Shown one piece after another: positions 23,021 to 31,800 of a stretch of 34,773 nucleotides of DNA. Position numbers and translations under genes: made by a program. The DNA comes from Cellulomonas denverensis (lineage in GTDB: Bacteria; Actinomycetota; Actinomycetes; Actinomycetales; Cellulomonadaceae). The notes below the pieces were generated by a model. The model did no database searches. It was not told the origin of the DNA and worked only from the letters and a program-made list of their open reading frames with translations. The DNA is taken from the NCBI RefSeq assembly GCF_012396125.1, contig NZ_JAAXOX010000019.1, forward strand, positions 1-34,773, given 5' to 3'. Position 1 is the stretch's first letter, and every line of letters starts with the position of its first letter.

Positions 23021-24045
23021 CAGCCGGCCTTCCCGAGGGTGGTGGCGATCTTCTCCGGGCCGATCTCCTGGGCGAAGGCGAGCAGTTGGGTCCACAGCCC
23101 GACATCCGGTTTGCCGAACCGGACCAGCAGGCTGGGCGTGCGGGGCCGGCCCAGCGGGGTGACGTCGTGGCGGGCGGCCAGCGCATCGGGGTTCAGCCCC
23201 AGGTCGTGCACGCCGCGGGCACCGATCAGCACCGCGATCGGCACCTCGGGCCGGGCACCCATCGCCCGGGTGTGTAGCCCCGGGTCGGTCTCGGCCAGCG
23301 ACACGAAGGCGATGGTCGGCTGGTGCTCCTCGGCCAGGGCGGTCAGTGCTCGGGTGGCGACCGTGAGCAGCTGGTCCAGGCGCTGGGCGCGGTAGGCGCC
23401 GCGCACCACCCCGCCCTTGACGTGGTGCAGCAGGCCGGTGCGGGTCCGGGTCACGTCGACGTCGGCGATCGCCCCCGGCGCCCAGGCGTGCATCACCCGG
23501 CTGACCGGCATCTGCTCCCGGATCGCCGCGGTCATCGCCGCCGGGTCCCACGCCGCGAGCAGCGGTTCGGCCGGGCCCCACAGCCGCGGCTCCGGTCCAC
23601 CGAGCCCGGTCAGCATGGTCTCCACCAGCGGGCCGACGCTCACGTCCGCCTCCGCCCGGGTGTGGGCGTGCACGTCGAACATCAGCGCGCCGCTGCGCCC
23701 GCTCACCTCGTCGCGCTCGAAGGAGTAGCCGGGCAGCCGGGACCGGCGCAGGCGGCGGCCCGCCCAGGCGTCCTCGACCCGCTCGGTCTTGTACCCGGTG
23801 AGACCGTTGAACACCCCGCTCGGTGCGCGCACCAGCCAGTACCCGCCGGCCCGGCGCATGGCGGCGGTCAGGAACGGGGACAGGGTCGCCTTGACGTCGG
23901 TGAGCAGCACCGGCTTCTGGCCGTCCGCGACCGCCGCCTCCAGCCAGGCCGTGACGGGCTGGTCGAGGATGACGGAGCGGGTGAACGCGGCGTAGAGCGA
24001 GTACTCCTCGGTCCACTCGTCCGCGACCGGATGGGCGATCTCCAT
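23020..24045 (-). CDS. DUF6177-like protein of the ESX locus
   Basis: 341 residues, no signal peptide or membrane helix. Features: TRSVILDQPVTAWLEAAVADGQKPVLLTDVKATLSPFL near the N terminus, VFNGLTGYKTERVEDAWAG in the middle, and a conserved-looking end (LLVRFGKPDVGLWTQLLAFAQEIGPEKIATTLGKAG). This resembles the uncharacterised DUF6177 family seen in actinobacterial type VII loci; I assign it from memory of its size, neighbours and pattern. It follows the WXG100 pair by 8 nt and couples to the 111-aa gene. Possible role as cytoplasmic chaperone or docking factor, comparable to EspG-type proteins of mycobacterial ESX systems, is speculative. Confidence 0.68.
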   Translation of the reverse strand: MEIAHPVADEWTEEYSLYAAFTRSVILDQPVTAWLEAAVADGQKPVLLTDVKATLSPFLTAAMRRAGGYWLVRAPSGVFNGLTGYKTERVEDAWAGRRLRRSRLPGYSFERDEVSGRSGALMFDVHAHTRAEADVSVGPLVETMLTGLGGPEPRLWGPAEPLLAAWDPAAMTAAIREQMPVSRVMHAWAPGAIADVDVTRTRTGLLHHVKGGVVRGAYRAQRLDQLLTVATRALTALAEEHQPTIAFVSLAETDPGLHTRAMGARPEVPIAVLIGARGVHDLGLNPDALAARHDVTPLGRPRTPSLLVRFGKPDVGLWTQLLAFAQEIGPEKIATTLGKAG

Positions 24046-24053
24046 GGCGCCGA

Positions 24054-24362
24054 TCAGTCCGGGATGGCGGCAGCGGCGCGCTGCAGACCACGCCGGGCGA
24101 TCTCGTCGTTCTCGGCCAGTGAGTTGCGGATGGCGCTGATGATCCCGCGGACCTCGGTGCCGGCCGCGTTCCACTGTGCCTCGACGCCGGCGTAGCGGTC
24201 CGAGACCCCGTCGGCGGAGTACACCGCCATCGCGGCCTTCACGTCCTGGTCGCGGCGGGCGAGCGCGGCCTCCAGGGCGGCGGCGGCCCGCTCGAAGTTG
24301 GACTGCGCCGACTGGGAGGCGGCGATGTCGTAGTCGTTGCGGTCGATCTGGTTGCTCGACAT
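24054..24362 (-). CDS. WXG100-like secreted protein (EsxB-type position)
   Basis: 102 residues forming a predicted helical hairpin: a first helix about 10-50 (SNFERAAAALEAALARRDQDVKAAMAVY), then a turn, and a second helix beginning at VEAQWNAAGTEVRGIISAIRNSL. The turn carries WNAAG rather than a strict WxG. Such proteins are secreted as folded dimers by EccC-driven ESX machines and often carry a C-terminal export signal; no clear YxxxD/E is present here. It is paired 14 nt downstream of another WXG100-like gene. GAGGAGG precedes the ATG at a slightly long 9-nt spacing. Confidence 0.78.
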   Translation of the reverse strand: MSSNQIDRNDYDIAASQSAQSNFERAAAALEAALARRDQDVKAAMAVYSADGVSDRYAGVEAQWNAAGTEVRGIISAIRNSLAENDEIARRGLQRAAAAIPD

Positions 24363-24376
24363 GGGATGGCCCCTCC

Positions 24377-24718
24377 TCAGCGCGGCGCGAACTTGGACGT
24401 GTCGGCCCCGGCGAAGTCCGCGGCGCCCTCGGCCGAGTGGTGCGTGTCGGCACCCTCGTCCGCGGCGGTCACGAAGGCCAGGTTCTGGCCGGAGATCGAC
24501 TGGGTGATGCCGACCAGGGCGTGCGACAGGGTGGCGGCCACCTCGTCCGTGCGCTCCTTGAACGAGATGAACGCGGCCTTGGCCGTGCCGTTGAAGGTCC
24601 CCTCCAGCGGCTCGGCGGCATCCACCAGGTTCCGCACCAACTGGGCGAGGTCGTCCGACTCCGTCGAGGTCTTGCGGCCGAGCACCTGCAGCGCGTCGGC
24701 TTCCATGGCGAACTTCAT
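24377..24718 (-). CDS. WXG100-like protein without the Trp, first gene of the toxin operon
   Basis: 113 residues. It starts MKFAMEADALQVLGRKTSTESDDLAQLVRNLVDAAEPLEGTF, with the hairpin turn FNGTAKAAF where a WxG is expected, then a second helix FISFKERTDEVAATLSHALVGITQSIS and a disordered Gly/Ala/Asp tail ending SKFAPR. Family relationship rests on length, two-helix pattern, the NG turn and pairing with the next gene. It is probably the dimer partner of the 102-aa protein. GAGGAG precedes ATG 24718. It heads the leftward operon, diverging from the Tdi1-like gene. Confidence 0.75.
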   Translation of the reverse strand: MKFAMEADALQVLGRKTSTESDDLAQLVRNLVDAAEPLEGTFNGTAKAAFISFKERTDEVAATLSHALVGITQSISGQNLAFVTAADEGADTHHSAEGAADFAGADTSKFAPR

Positions 24719-24880
24719 GGCTCTCCTCATAGGGTGTGGGCGATTTGTCCGACCCGCGCACGACCGTAAACGACATCTGGCGTCACGGCCAGGGCGACAC
24801 CCGGTCAGCGGAGTCCTGCACTCGCGTCCCGCGGAGGGACAGGTACCGTCGGGCCGGACCCACCCTCGCGAGGAGACCTC
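24719..24880. promoter_or_regulatory. Divergent promoter region between toxin operon and immunity/apparatus operon
   Basis: 162 bp separating the first genes of two divergent operons. On the plus strand TACCGT (24844-24849) is a fair -10 box for the Tdi1-like gene, about 32 nt before its ATG and ahead of a GAGGAGA ribosome site. On the minus strand TACGGT within GTTTACGGTCG (about 24763-24772) could serve the WXG100 operon. The -35 regions are not evident. Co-regulation of effector and apparatus from one region is plausible. Confidence 0.45.
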
Positions 24881-25441
24881 ATGCCGACATTCGCCCAGTT
24901 CAGCCAGGTGGCACCGCTCGACCCGGACACGCTGGCGCGCTACGCCGGACGGGTGCCGGAGCCGGTGCTCACCGCCTGGACGGAGCACGGCTCGGGGCTG
25001 ATCGGCGAGGACGGTTACGTCCGGCTGCTCGACCCTGACCACGCACTTCGCAAGCTGGACGGCGTGATCGGGATGCCGGAGGGCACGGTGCCGGTGTTCG
25101 TCACCGGAATGGGTGATCTTCTGCTCTGGATCAATCCGGTGTTCCATCTGGTCCGGTTCCGCTGGGGCACCATCGAGGCGTTCAGCGCCGACCCGGCGGG
25201 CCTGATCGCCGACCTGCAGCAGCCGCAGATGCTGGACCAGGTGCTCGAGCGCGAGCCGTACACCGCCGCCGTCCCTCGCCTGGGCATCCCCGGCATCGAC
25301 CAGTGCTTCGGCTATGTCCCGCTGCTCGCGCTGGGTGGCAGCCCCGACCCGTCGCACCTCGACCTGGGCGGCCTCTGGGAGCATCTGGCGCTGATCGTGC
25401 ACCTGGCCGGCCTGCCCCGGCCCCGGACCGACCTCGGATGA
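24881..25441 (+). CDS. GAD-like/DUF1851 (Tdi1-type) immunity protein
   Basis: 186 residues. The N-terminal two-thirds matches the GAD-like domain: FSQVAPLDPDTLARYAGRVPEPVLTAWTEHGSGLIGEDGYVRLLDP, then PVFVTGMGDLLLWINP. The C-terminal third matches the T6SS Tdi1 C-terminal domain (formerly DUF1851): FGYVPLLALGGSPDPSHLDLGGLWEHLALIVHLAG. This two-domain form is the immunity protein of Ntox15 DNase effectors (Tde1-Tdi1) in Agrobacterium. It stands back to back with the operon encoding an Ntox15 toxin, which makes it the likely cognate immunity. It is cytoplasmic and leads the secretion-apparatus operon, 10 nt ahead of the FHA gene. The GAGGAGA ribosome site is strong. Confidence 0.83.
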   Translation: MPTFAQFSQVAPLDPDTLARYAGRVPEPVLTAWTEHGSGLIGEDGYVRLLDPDHALRKLDGVIGMPEGTVPVFVTGMGDLLLWINPVFHLVRFRWGTIEAFSADPAGLIADLQQPQMLDQVLEREPYTAAVPRLGIPGIDQCFGYVPLLALGGSPDPSHLDLGGLWEHLALIVHLAGLPRPRTDLG

Positions 25442-25451
25442 GTCCGGTCCG

Positions 25452-26258
25452 ATGACCACCGGGGTGCACGCCTTCCGCGCCGTCCCGGCCGACGGTGCCG
25501 GGATCACCCGGATCTCCGGCGGGGACCGCTCCGCCGTGCCGGTCGAGGCCCTGCTGTCCGGCACCGTGCCGTCGCACGGGTGGCGCCGGGCCTGGGCGGC
25601 GGTCGACGGTGTCCTGCTCCTGGTCGCCGCGTCGCTGGGGTTCTGGCACTGGACGGCCGGGGTGCTGGCCGTGCTCGCGGTGGCCGCCTGGGACGTCGAC
25701 GACCTCACCCGCACCGGCCGCACCCTCGGCCAGCGGCTGCTCGGCCTGCGCACCGTCGACACCGGCACCGCCCTGCCGCCCCGCCGCGGGATGCAGCACT
25801 GGGCCACCGTCGACCTGCGCGCCGGCGCCGACCCGCTCGCCCTGGTGCCGCTGGCGGTGCCCCGGCTGCCCGGCGGCCTGGACCCGTGGTCGCCGCGCCG
25901 GGCGGAGAGCGCCGCGTCGGTGGCAGTGTTGGTCGACGACGGCACCGTGCTGGCCATCGCCGGGTCCACCATCCTGGGCCGCTCCCCGCAGGACCCGGTG
26001 CACGCGGTGGCGCGGGTGACCGACCTCAGCCGCACCCTGTCCCGCAACCACGTGCTGCTGGAGCCGGAGGAGGCCGGGGTCCGGGTGACCGACCTCGGCT
26101 CGGCGAACGGCACCGCGGTGGCCGAGCCCGGTGCGGCGTTCCGGCCGTTGGACCCGCACCAGGGGGTGCTGGTGCCGCTCGGCGCCCGGATCGCGATCGG
26201 CGAGCGGGTGCTGCTGCTGGCCGACCCGGCCGCGGTGGCCACGGGGGTGATGGCGTGA
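25452..26258 (+). CDS. RDD-FHA domain membrane protein of the ESX locus
   Basis: 268 residues. Two membrane helices near residues 45-80 (AAVDGVLLLVAASLGFWHW and the next) and the signature GRTLGQRLLGLRTVDTGTALPPRRG define an RDD domain. The C-terminal FHA domain has GRSP (about 176), the phosphothreonine-binding SRNH (about 196-199) and DLGSANGT. FHA domains read Thr phosphorylation by Ser/Thr kinases, so secretion may be phospho-controlled, as in FHA-containing EssC or type VI Fha proteins. Start ATG 25452 lies 10 nt after the immunity gene; the stop overlaps the next start as GTGA. Confidence 0.9.
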   Translation: MTTGVHAFRAVPADGAGITRISGGDRSAVPVEALLSGTVPSHGWRRAWAAVDGVLLLVAASLGFWHWTAGVLAVLAVAAWDVDDLTRTGRTLGQRLLGLRTVDTGTALPPRRGMQHWATVDLRAGADPLALVPLAVPRLPGGLDPWSPRRAESAASVAVLVDDGTVLAIAGSTILGRSPQDPVHAVARVTDLSRTLSRNHVLLEPEEAGVRVTDLGSANGTAVAEPGAAFRPLDPHQGVLVPLGARIAIGERVLLLADPAAVATGVMA

Positions 26259-26764
26259 TCGACCGGGACCAGATCCTGCTGGAGTCCACCCGGACCCACC
26301 GGGAGCGGGTGAGCTCGGCGCTGATGTTCGGTGCCCTGGACCAGCGCCGGGCGGTGCCGACCAACCTGGGCCGGTTCATCGGCTCGGTGGTGCTGGCCGC
26401 CGTCGCCGGGGTCGGCTGCCTGGGCTTCTCCTTCGTCAAGGACCAGCTGGACAGCCGCCGGGAGACCTCCGCCGTGGAGTCGCTCACCGCCGCGATGGCC
26501 GCCAACCCGCTGCCGACCTCGGACACCCTCACCGCGGACGAGGAGACCGGCTTCCTGCGCGACCAGAGCACCGGCGAGCTGATCGACCCGCGGACCGGCT
26601 TCCCGGTGGACGAGGACACCGGCTACGTGCGCAACCCGGACGGCCGGTGGATCGACCCGCGCACCGGCTGGTTCGTCGACCCGGCGTCCGGCTACCTGAC
26701 CGACCCGTCCAGCGGAGTGACCGTCGACCCGGTGTCGATGCGAGTGGTGGAGGAGGACCAGTGA
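26255..26764 (+). CDS. Single-pass membrane protein with DPxTG repeats, ESX-locus specific
   Basis: 169 residues. A charged N-terminal segment (MIDRDQILLESTRTHRERVSSALMFGALDQRRAVP) leads to one membrane helix at about 40-60 (LGRFIGSVVLAAVAGVGCLGF). The exposed C-terminal half contains four to five repeats of about 10-12 residues: LIDPRTGFPV, DEDTGYVRN, WIDPRTGWFV, DPASGYLT, DPSSGVTV. The N terminus plus single helix resembles the start of EccB, but the large EccB periplasmic domain is absent. GTG start overlaps the FHA stop and its own stop overlaps eccD. Probably a structural part of the secretion complex; the family is not recognised. Confidence 0.75.
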   Translation: MIDRDQILLESTRTHRERVSSALMFGALDQRRAVPTNLGRFIGSVVLAAVAGVGCLGFSFVKDQLDSRRETSAVESLTAAMAANPLPTSDTLTADEETGFLRDQSTGELIDPRTGFPVDEDTGYVRNPDGRWIDPRTGWFVDPASGYLTDPSSGVTVDPVSMRVVEEDQ

Positions 26765-28029
26765 GCGGTGGCTACACCCGGCTGACCGTGCAGGGGGCCG
26801 CGCGCAAGGCCGACGTCGTGCTGCCGGACGACGAGCCGGTCGCCGCGCTGCTGCCGCCGCTGCTGGACCTGCTCGCCGAGGACCGGTCCGGGTCGGGCCG
26901 GCCGGTCACGCTGACCACGCTGCTCGGCCAGCAGGTGGACCTGACCCGCACCCTGGCCGAACAGGAGCTGGCGCAGGGCACTCTGCTGCGGGTGGTCCGG
27001 GTCGACCAGGCCCCGCCGCCGCCCGAGGTCGCCGATGTCACCGACGTGGTCGCCGAGGCGCTGGCCGCCCGGCCGGACCGCTGGCGGCCGGTGTGGGGCC
27101 TGGCCGCGACCGCCGGGGTGGCCGCGGTCGCCGGCTGGCTGGCGGGCGCGGCGCTGGATCCGGGGGCCGGGGCGCTCGCAGCCGCCCTGACCACCCTGCT
27201 CGCCACCGCACTGGCCCGGCTGCACCGCACCGGCCCCGCCTGGGTGCTCGCGGCCGCCGCCGCCGGTGGTGCACTCGCCCTCGCCCCGGCCCTCGATCTG
27301 CCCTTGCCGACCGCGCTGGCCGCCTGGGGGATGCTCGGCCTGATCGCCGCGCTGGTCGGGGGGCTGGGCGCCGGCCGGGTGTCCGCCGGGCTGGGTGGCG
27401 CCACGGCGGTGCTGCTCGCCGGGCTGGTCCCGGTGCTGGAGCCGATGGCGACCGAGCGGGGCGCGCTGGCCGCGGCCGGGGTGCTGGCGGTGCTGCTGCT
27501 CGGGGTGCTGCCCGGGCTGGCGATGACCGCCTCCGGGCTGAACGGGTTGGACGACCGGGCGGTGGAGGGCCGCCGCCCCGGTCGCCGCCGGGTGCTGCAC
27601 GCCGTCGACGAGACCTACCGGGCGCTGACCTGGGCCACCGTCGCCGCCGCCGGGGTGGTGGCAGTCACCGGGTGGCTGCTGGTGCGCGGGGACCTGATCT
27701 GGTCCACCGTGCTCGGCGGGGTGCTCGGCCTGCTGGTGCTGCTCCGGGCCCGCGTGCTGCCGCTGGCCCCACAACGACTGGCGCTGATCGCCGCCGGGGT
27801 CGCGGTCGCGGTGGGCTGGGCGCTGACCCGCGAGCCGGAGGCGGTGCTGATCGGCGCCGGGGTGGTGCTGCTGGTCGCCGCGGTGATCTCCGGGCTGCGC
27901 GCGACCGGACCGCTGGCCGCCCGGTTGCGCCGGCTCGCGTCGGTGGTCGAGCTGCTGGCGGTGCTGGCGACGGTGCCGCTGTTGCTGGCGATGCTCGGCG
28001 TGTTCGGCGACCTGGTCGGGACGTTCTGA
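26761..28029 (+). CDS. eccD: Type VII secretion integral membrane protein EccD
   Basis: 422 residues. The N-terminal ~90 residues form the ubiquitin-like YukD domain (YTRLTVQGAARKADVVLPDDEPVAALLPPLLDLL and the GTLLRVVR strand). A linker is followed by 11 hydrophobic helices from about residue 112 to the C terminus, matching the EccD channel-associated barrel. EccD dimers form the membrane vestibule of ESX translocons. It has GTGA overlap with the preceding gene and TGATG overlap with the following gene, so the whole apparatus operon is translationally chained. Confidence 0.9.
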   Translation: MSGGYTRLTVQGAARKADVVLPDDEPVAALLPPLLDLLAEDRSGSGRPVTLTTLLGQQVDLTRTLAEQELAQGTLLRVVRVDQAPPPPEVADVTDVVAEALAARPDRWRPVWGLAATAGVAAVAGWLAGAALDPGAGALAAALTTLLATALARLHRTGPAWVLAAAAAGGALALAPALDLPLPTALAAWGMLGLIAALVGGLGAGRVSAGLGGATAVLLAGLVPVLEPMATERGALAAAGVLAVLLLGVLPGLAMTASGLNGLDDRAVEGRRPGRRRVLHAVDETYRALTWATVAAAGVVAVTGWLLVRGDLIWSTVLGGVLGLLVLLRARVLPLAPQRLALIAAGVAVAVGWALTREPEAVLIGAGVVLLVAAVISGLRATGPLAARLRRLASVVELLAVLATVPLLLAMLGVFGDLVGTF

Positions 28030-28844
28030 TGGGGGTGGTCGCCCGGGTGCTGGCCTCCGCGCTGCCGGAACGGGTCGCCGAGTTCACCGCGCTGGACACT
28101 CGGGTGCGGGCGCCGCTGGCACTGAGCAGCCGGGTCGGGGTGGTCGGGGTCGCCGCCGGGGCGGGTTGTTCCACCGTCGCCGGGCTGCTCGCCTCCACCC
28201 TGGCCGCCCGCCGGGAGCACCGGGTGCTGGCGGTGAACGCCTCGGCCGGCAACCGGTCCGCGCTCTGGCACGCCGGGTGCACGGTCGCGGCCGGCACCAC
28301 CCAGGACCGGGACGCCACCCGGCGTGCCGCCCGCAGCGGTGAGGAGGTGACCGCCGGTCTGGTGCGCACCCCGGTCGGGCTGTTCTGCCTGGACCTGGCC
28401 GACGACGCCGGGCCGGTGCCGGAGGACCGCTGGTGGCGGGCGCTGGGGCCGGCCGGGCGGTTCTTCGACCTGGTGGTGACCGACTGGGGTGCCCGCACCG
28501 GTGCGCAGGCCGGTCCGGCGGTCTCGGCCAGCTCGGTGCTGTGCGTGGTCGCCGAGGCCGAGCGCGCGTCGCTGCAGCATGCCGTCGACCTGGCCGCTGC
28601 CACCGGACTGCCCGCGGTGATCGCCGCGGTGGACCTGCGTGGTGCCCGGCCGCGCTGGCTGCGCGAACTCGCCGCCCGGTCGGCGGTCCCGGTGGTGCCG
28701 GTCCCGCACGACCCGGCGCACGGTTCACCGCGACCCCTGCCCGCGGACCGGCTGTCCGCCGCGACCAGCCTGGCCACCCTCCGGCTGGCCGCCGCCCTGG
28801 TCGACGCCGCCGCACCTCTCGCGCCGGTAGGGGTGACCCGGTGA
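28029..28844 (+). CDS. ParA/MinD-like ATPase-fold protein with degenerate P-loop (ESX locus)
   Basis: 271 residues. The start of the fold is clear (VGVVGVAAGAGCSTVAGLLASTLAARREHRVLAVNAS), but the P-loop reads GAAGAGCST without the deviant Walker A Lys, so ATP hydrolysis is doubtful. Later strands (FDLVVTDWGARTG, SVLCVVAEAERASLQHAVDL, LPAVIAAVDLRG) follow the SIMIBI pattern. Related MinD-like proteins (EspI-type) occur in ESX loci and regulate secretion. It lies between eccD and eccC with 1-bp and 4-bp overlaps. No signal or membrane segment is present. Confidence 0.78.
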   Translation: MGVVARVLASALPERVAEFTALDTRVRAPLALSSRVGVVGVAAGAGCSTVAGLLASTLAARREHRVLAVNASAGNRSALWHAGCTVAAGTTQDRDATRRAARSGEEVTAGLVRTPVGLFCLDLADDAGPVPEDRWWRALGPAGRFFDLVVTDWGARTGAQAGPAVSASSVLCVVAEAERASLQHAVDLAAATGLPAVIAAVDLRGARPRWLRELAARSAVPVVPVPHDPAHGSPRPLPADRLSAATSLATLRLAAALVDAAAPLAPVGVTR

Positions 28845-31800
28845 CCGCCACCGTCGTGCACCGGCCGACCCGGTCCACCGTCCCGCTCACCCCGCCGGGG
28901 GAGAAGGTGCTCGCCGCCCCGCCGCCGCTGGAGGACGACCGCGGCGGCCGCACCCCGCTGCAGTTCCTGCTGCCGGTGGTCGGGGCGATGTCCTCGGTCG
29001 TGATGATGGTGGTGCTGCGCAACGGCCAGCCGCTGTTCCTGGTGGTCGCCGCGCTGGTGTTCGTGGTCGCGATCATCGGTGGCGTCGGCTTCGCGCTGAC
29101 CAGCCGGGGCCGGGCCGCGCGCCAGGCCCGCAGCCGTCGTGAGCAGTACCTGGACTACCTGGAACGGCTGCGCGGCGACCTGACCGCCGAGGCCGCCACC
29201 GCCCGCGCCCGGGCGGTCACCCTGCATCCCGACCCGCCCGCGCTGGCCGGGGTGGCCCGCGATCCCGCCCGGGTCTGGGAGCGCCGCCGCCGGGATGCCG
29301 ACTACCTGTCCGCCCGGATCGGCGTCGGGCCGGTGCCGTGGTTCGACCTGCGGGTGCCGCCGCCGGAGTCGCCGGTGCAGCCGCACGACCCGCTGATGTC
29401 CGCCGAGGTCGGCCTGGTCACCGAGCAGTTCGCCCGGGTGGACGGGATGCCGGTGCCGATCGACCTGCGCTCCGCCGGGGTGGTCGCGGTGGTCGGCGAC
29501 CGCAGCCGCACCGTCCCGCTGGTGCGCGCCCTGCTGTTGCAGCTCGCGGTCGCGCACAGCCCGGACGACCTCTCCCTGGCCGCCGCCTACGCCGAGGACC
29601 GGGCCAGCGACTGGGCCGGGCTCGACCTGCTGCCGCACACCCAGGACCCGGACGTCTTCGACGGACCGGTGCCCGCCCGCCGGGTCGCCCCCGATCTGGG
29701 CACCCTGAGCCGGGTGCTCGGCCGCACGCTGGGGGAGCGGCTGCAACACGCCCGGGCCGCCCGCCGCACCGGCGCCACACCCGGCCCGGCGGCCCGGCTG
29801 CTGGTGATCGCCGACGATCACGGCGGGCGGGCCGGGACGCTGGCGGTGCCCGGCGCGGACACCCGGGCGCTCGGGATCGGGGTGCTGCATCTGGTGGACG
29901 ACCAGTTGGACGAGCCGGAGGACGTGGACGTCCGGATCGTGCTCACCGAGGACGGCGGGACGCTCACCCTCGCCCCCGGCACCGCGGCCGCCACTGAGAC
30001 GCCGTTCACCCCGGACCTAGTCGGCGGCGCCCTGTTCACCGCCACCGCCCGGGTGCTCGCCGCGCTGCGCACCGCCCAGGTGCTCGCCCCGGACGAGGAC
30101 GACGACCGCACGCCCGCGGTGCACGACCTGCTCGGCATCGACGGCCCCGCCGCCCTGGACCCGGCCACGCTGTGGGCGCCCCGCGCGGCGGAGGACTTCC
30201 TGCGGGTCCCGTTCGCCTGGGACGACGCCGGCAACCCGGTGGAACTCGACCTCAAGGAGTCCGCCCAGCTCGGGATGGGCCCGCACGGCATCTGCGTCGG
30301 CGCCACCGGCTCCGGCAAGTCCGAGATGCTGCGCACGCTGCTGCTGTCCCTCGCGCTGACCCACCCGCCCGAGGACCTGGCGATGATCCTGGTCGACTAC
30401 AAGGGCGGGGCGGCCTTCGCACCGCTGGGCCCGCTGCCGCACCTGGCCGGGCTGATCGACAACCTCGCCGACGACGCGCAGCTCACCACCCGGGCCCGGT
30501 CGTCGATCGCCGGTGAGGTGCTGCGCCGCCAGCGGATCCTCAAGGACGCCGGGTCGCTGCCGTCGATCACCGCCTACCGCCGGCTGCGCGCCACCGAGCG
30601 ACCGGAGCTGCCGCCGCTGCCGCACCTGTTCCTGGTGATCGACGAGTTCGGCGAACTGCTCACCGCCGAGCCGGAATTCATCGACCTGTTCCTGCAGATC
30701 GGCCGGATCGGGCGCTCGATCGGCGTGCACCTGCTGCTGTCCAGCCAGCGGGTCGAGGGCGGCAAGCTGCGCGGCCTGGACACCTACCTGTCCTACCGGC
30801 TGGGCCTGCGCACCTTCTCGGAGAGCGAGTCGCAGGTCGTGCTCAACACCGCGGACGCCTACCACCTGCCCGCGCTGCCCGGGTACGGCTACCTCAAGGT
30901 CGACACCAGCGTCTACACCCGGTTCCGGGCCGGCTACGTCTCCGGGCCGGCCGGGCGGGTCGAGGAACCCTCCGTCGATCCCGGCGACCTGGTGCTGGCG
31001 GTGCCGCCGTACAACGGGCTGCGCGGCCGGGGCCAGGGGGTGGCCGCCGTGCTTCCGGACGAGGACGGGCCGTCCCTGGTCGACGAGGTGGTCCGGCGAC
31101 TGCGCACTCCCGAGCGGGCGGTGCGGCCGGTGTGGCTGTCCCCGCTGCCCGACCGGTTGGGCCTGGGCGCCGTGGTCGATCAGGCCGACCGGGACGGTGC
31201 CGGGTTGTCCGCGGTGATCGGCCTGGTCGACGACCCGGCACGCCAGGCCCAGGAGCCGTGGCGGCTGGACCTCACCCGGGCCGGCGGCCACGTCGCGGTG
31301 ATCGGCGCACCCCAGTCCGGCCGGACCACGGTGCTGCGGACCCTGGCGAGCTCGCTGGCGCTGACCGCCACCCCGCGGCAGGTCGCCGTCTACGGCATGG
31401 ACCTGACCGGCGGCGGGCTGGCCCGGATCGAGGGCTTCCCGCATGTCGGCGGGGTTGCCACCCGGGCGCACCGGGAACGCCTGGTCCGGTTGCTCGAGGA
31501 GCTCACCGGCATGCTGCGGCAGCGGGAGGACGTGTTCCGCGACCGGGGCATCGACTCGGTGGCCCAGCTGCGCGCCTGGCACGCCGACGGACGCCTGCCC
31601 GAACTGCCCGCCGCGGAGGTGGTGCTGCTGGTCGACGGCTACGGCCAGCTGCGCACCGACTTCCCCGAACTGGAGGACCCGTTCGTCTCGGTGCTGCAAC
31701 GCGCCGCGTCCTTCGGGATCCACCTGGTGCTCGGCCTGACCCGGTGGAGCGATGTCCGGATGGCGCACCAGTCGCTGATCGGCACCCGGATCGAGCTGCG

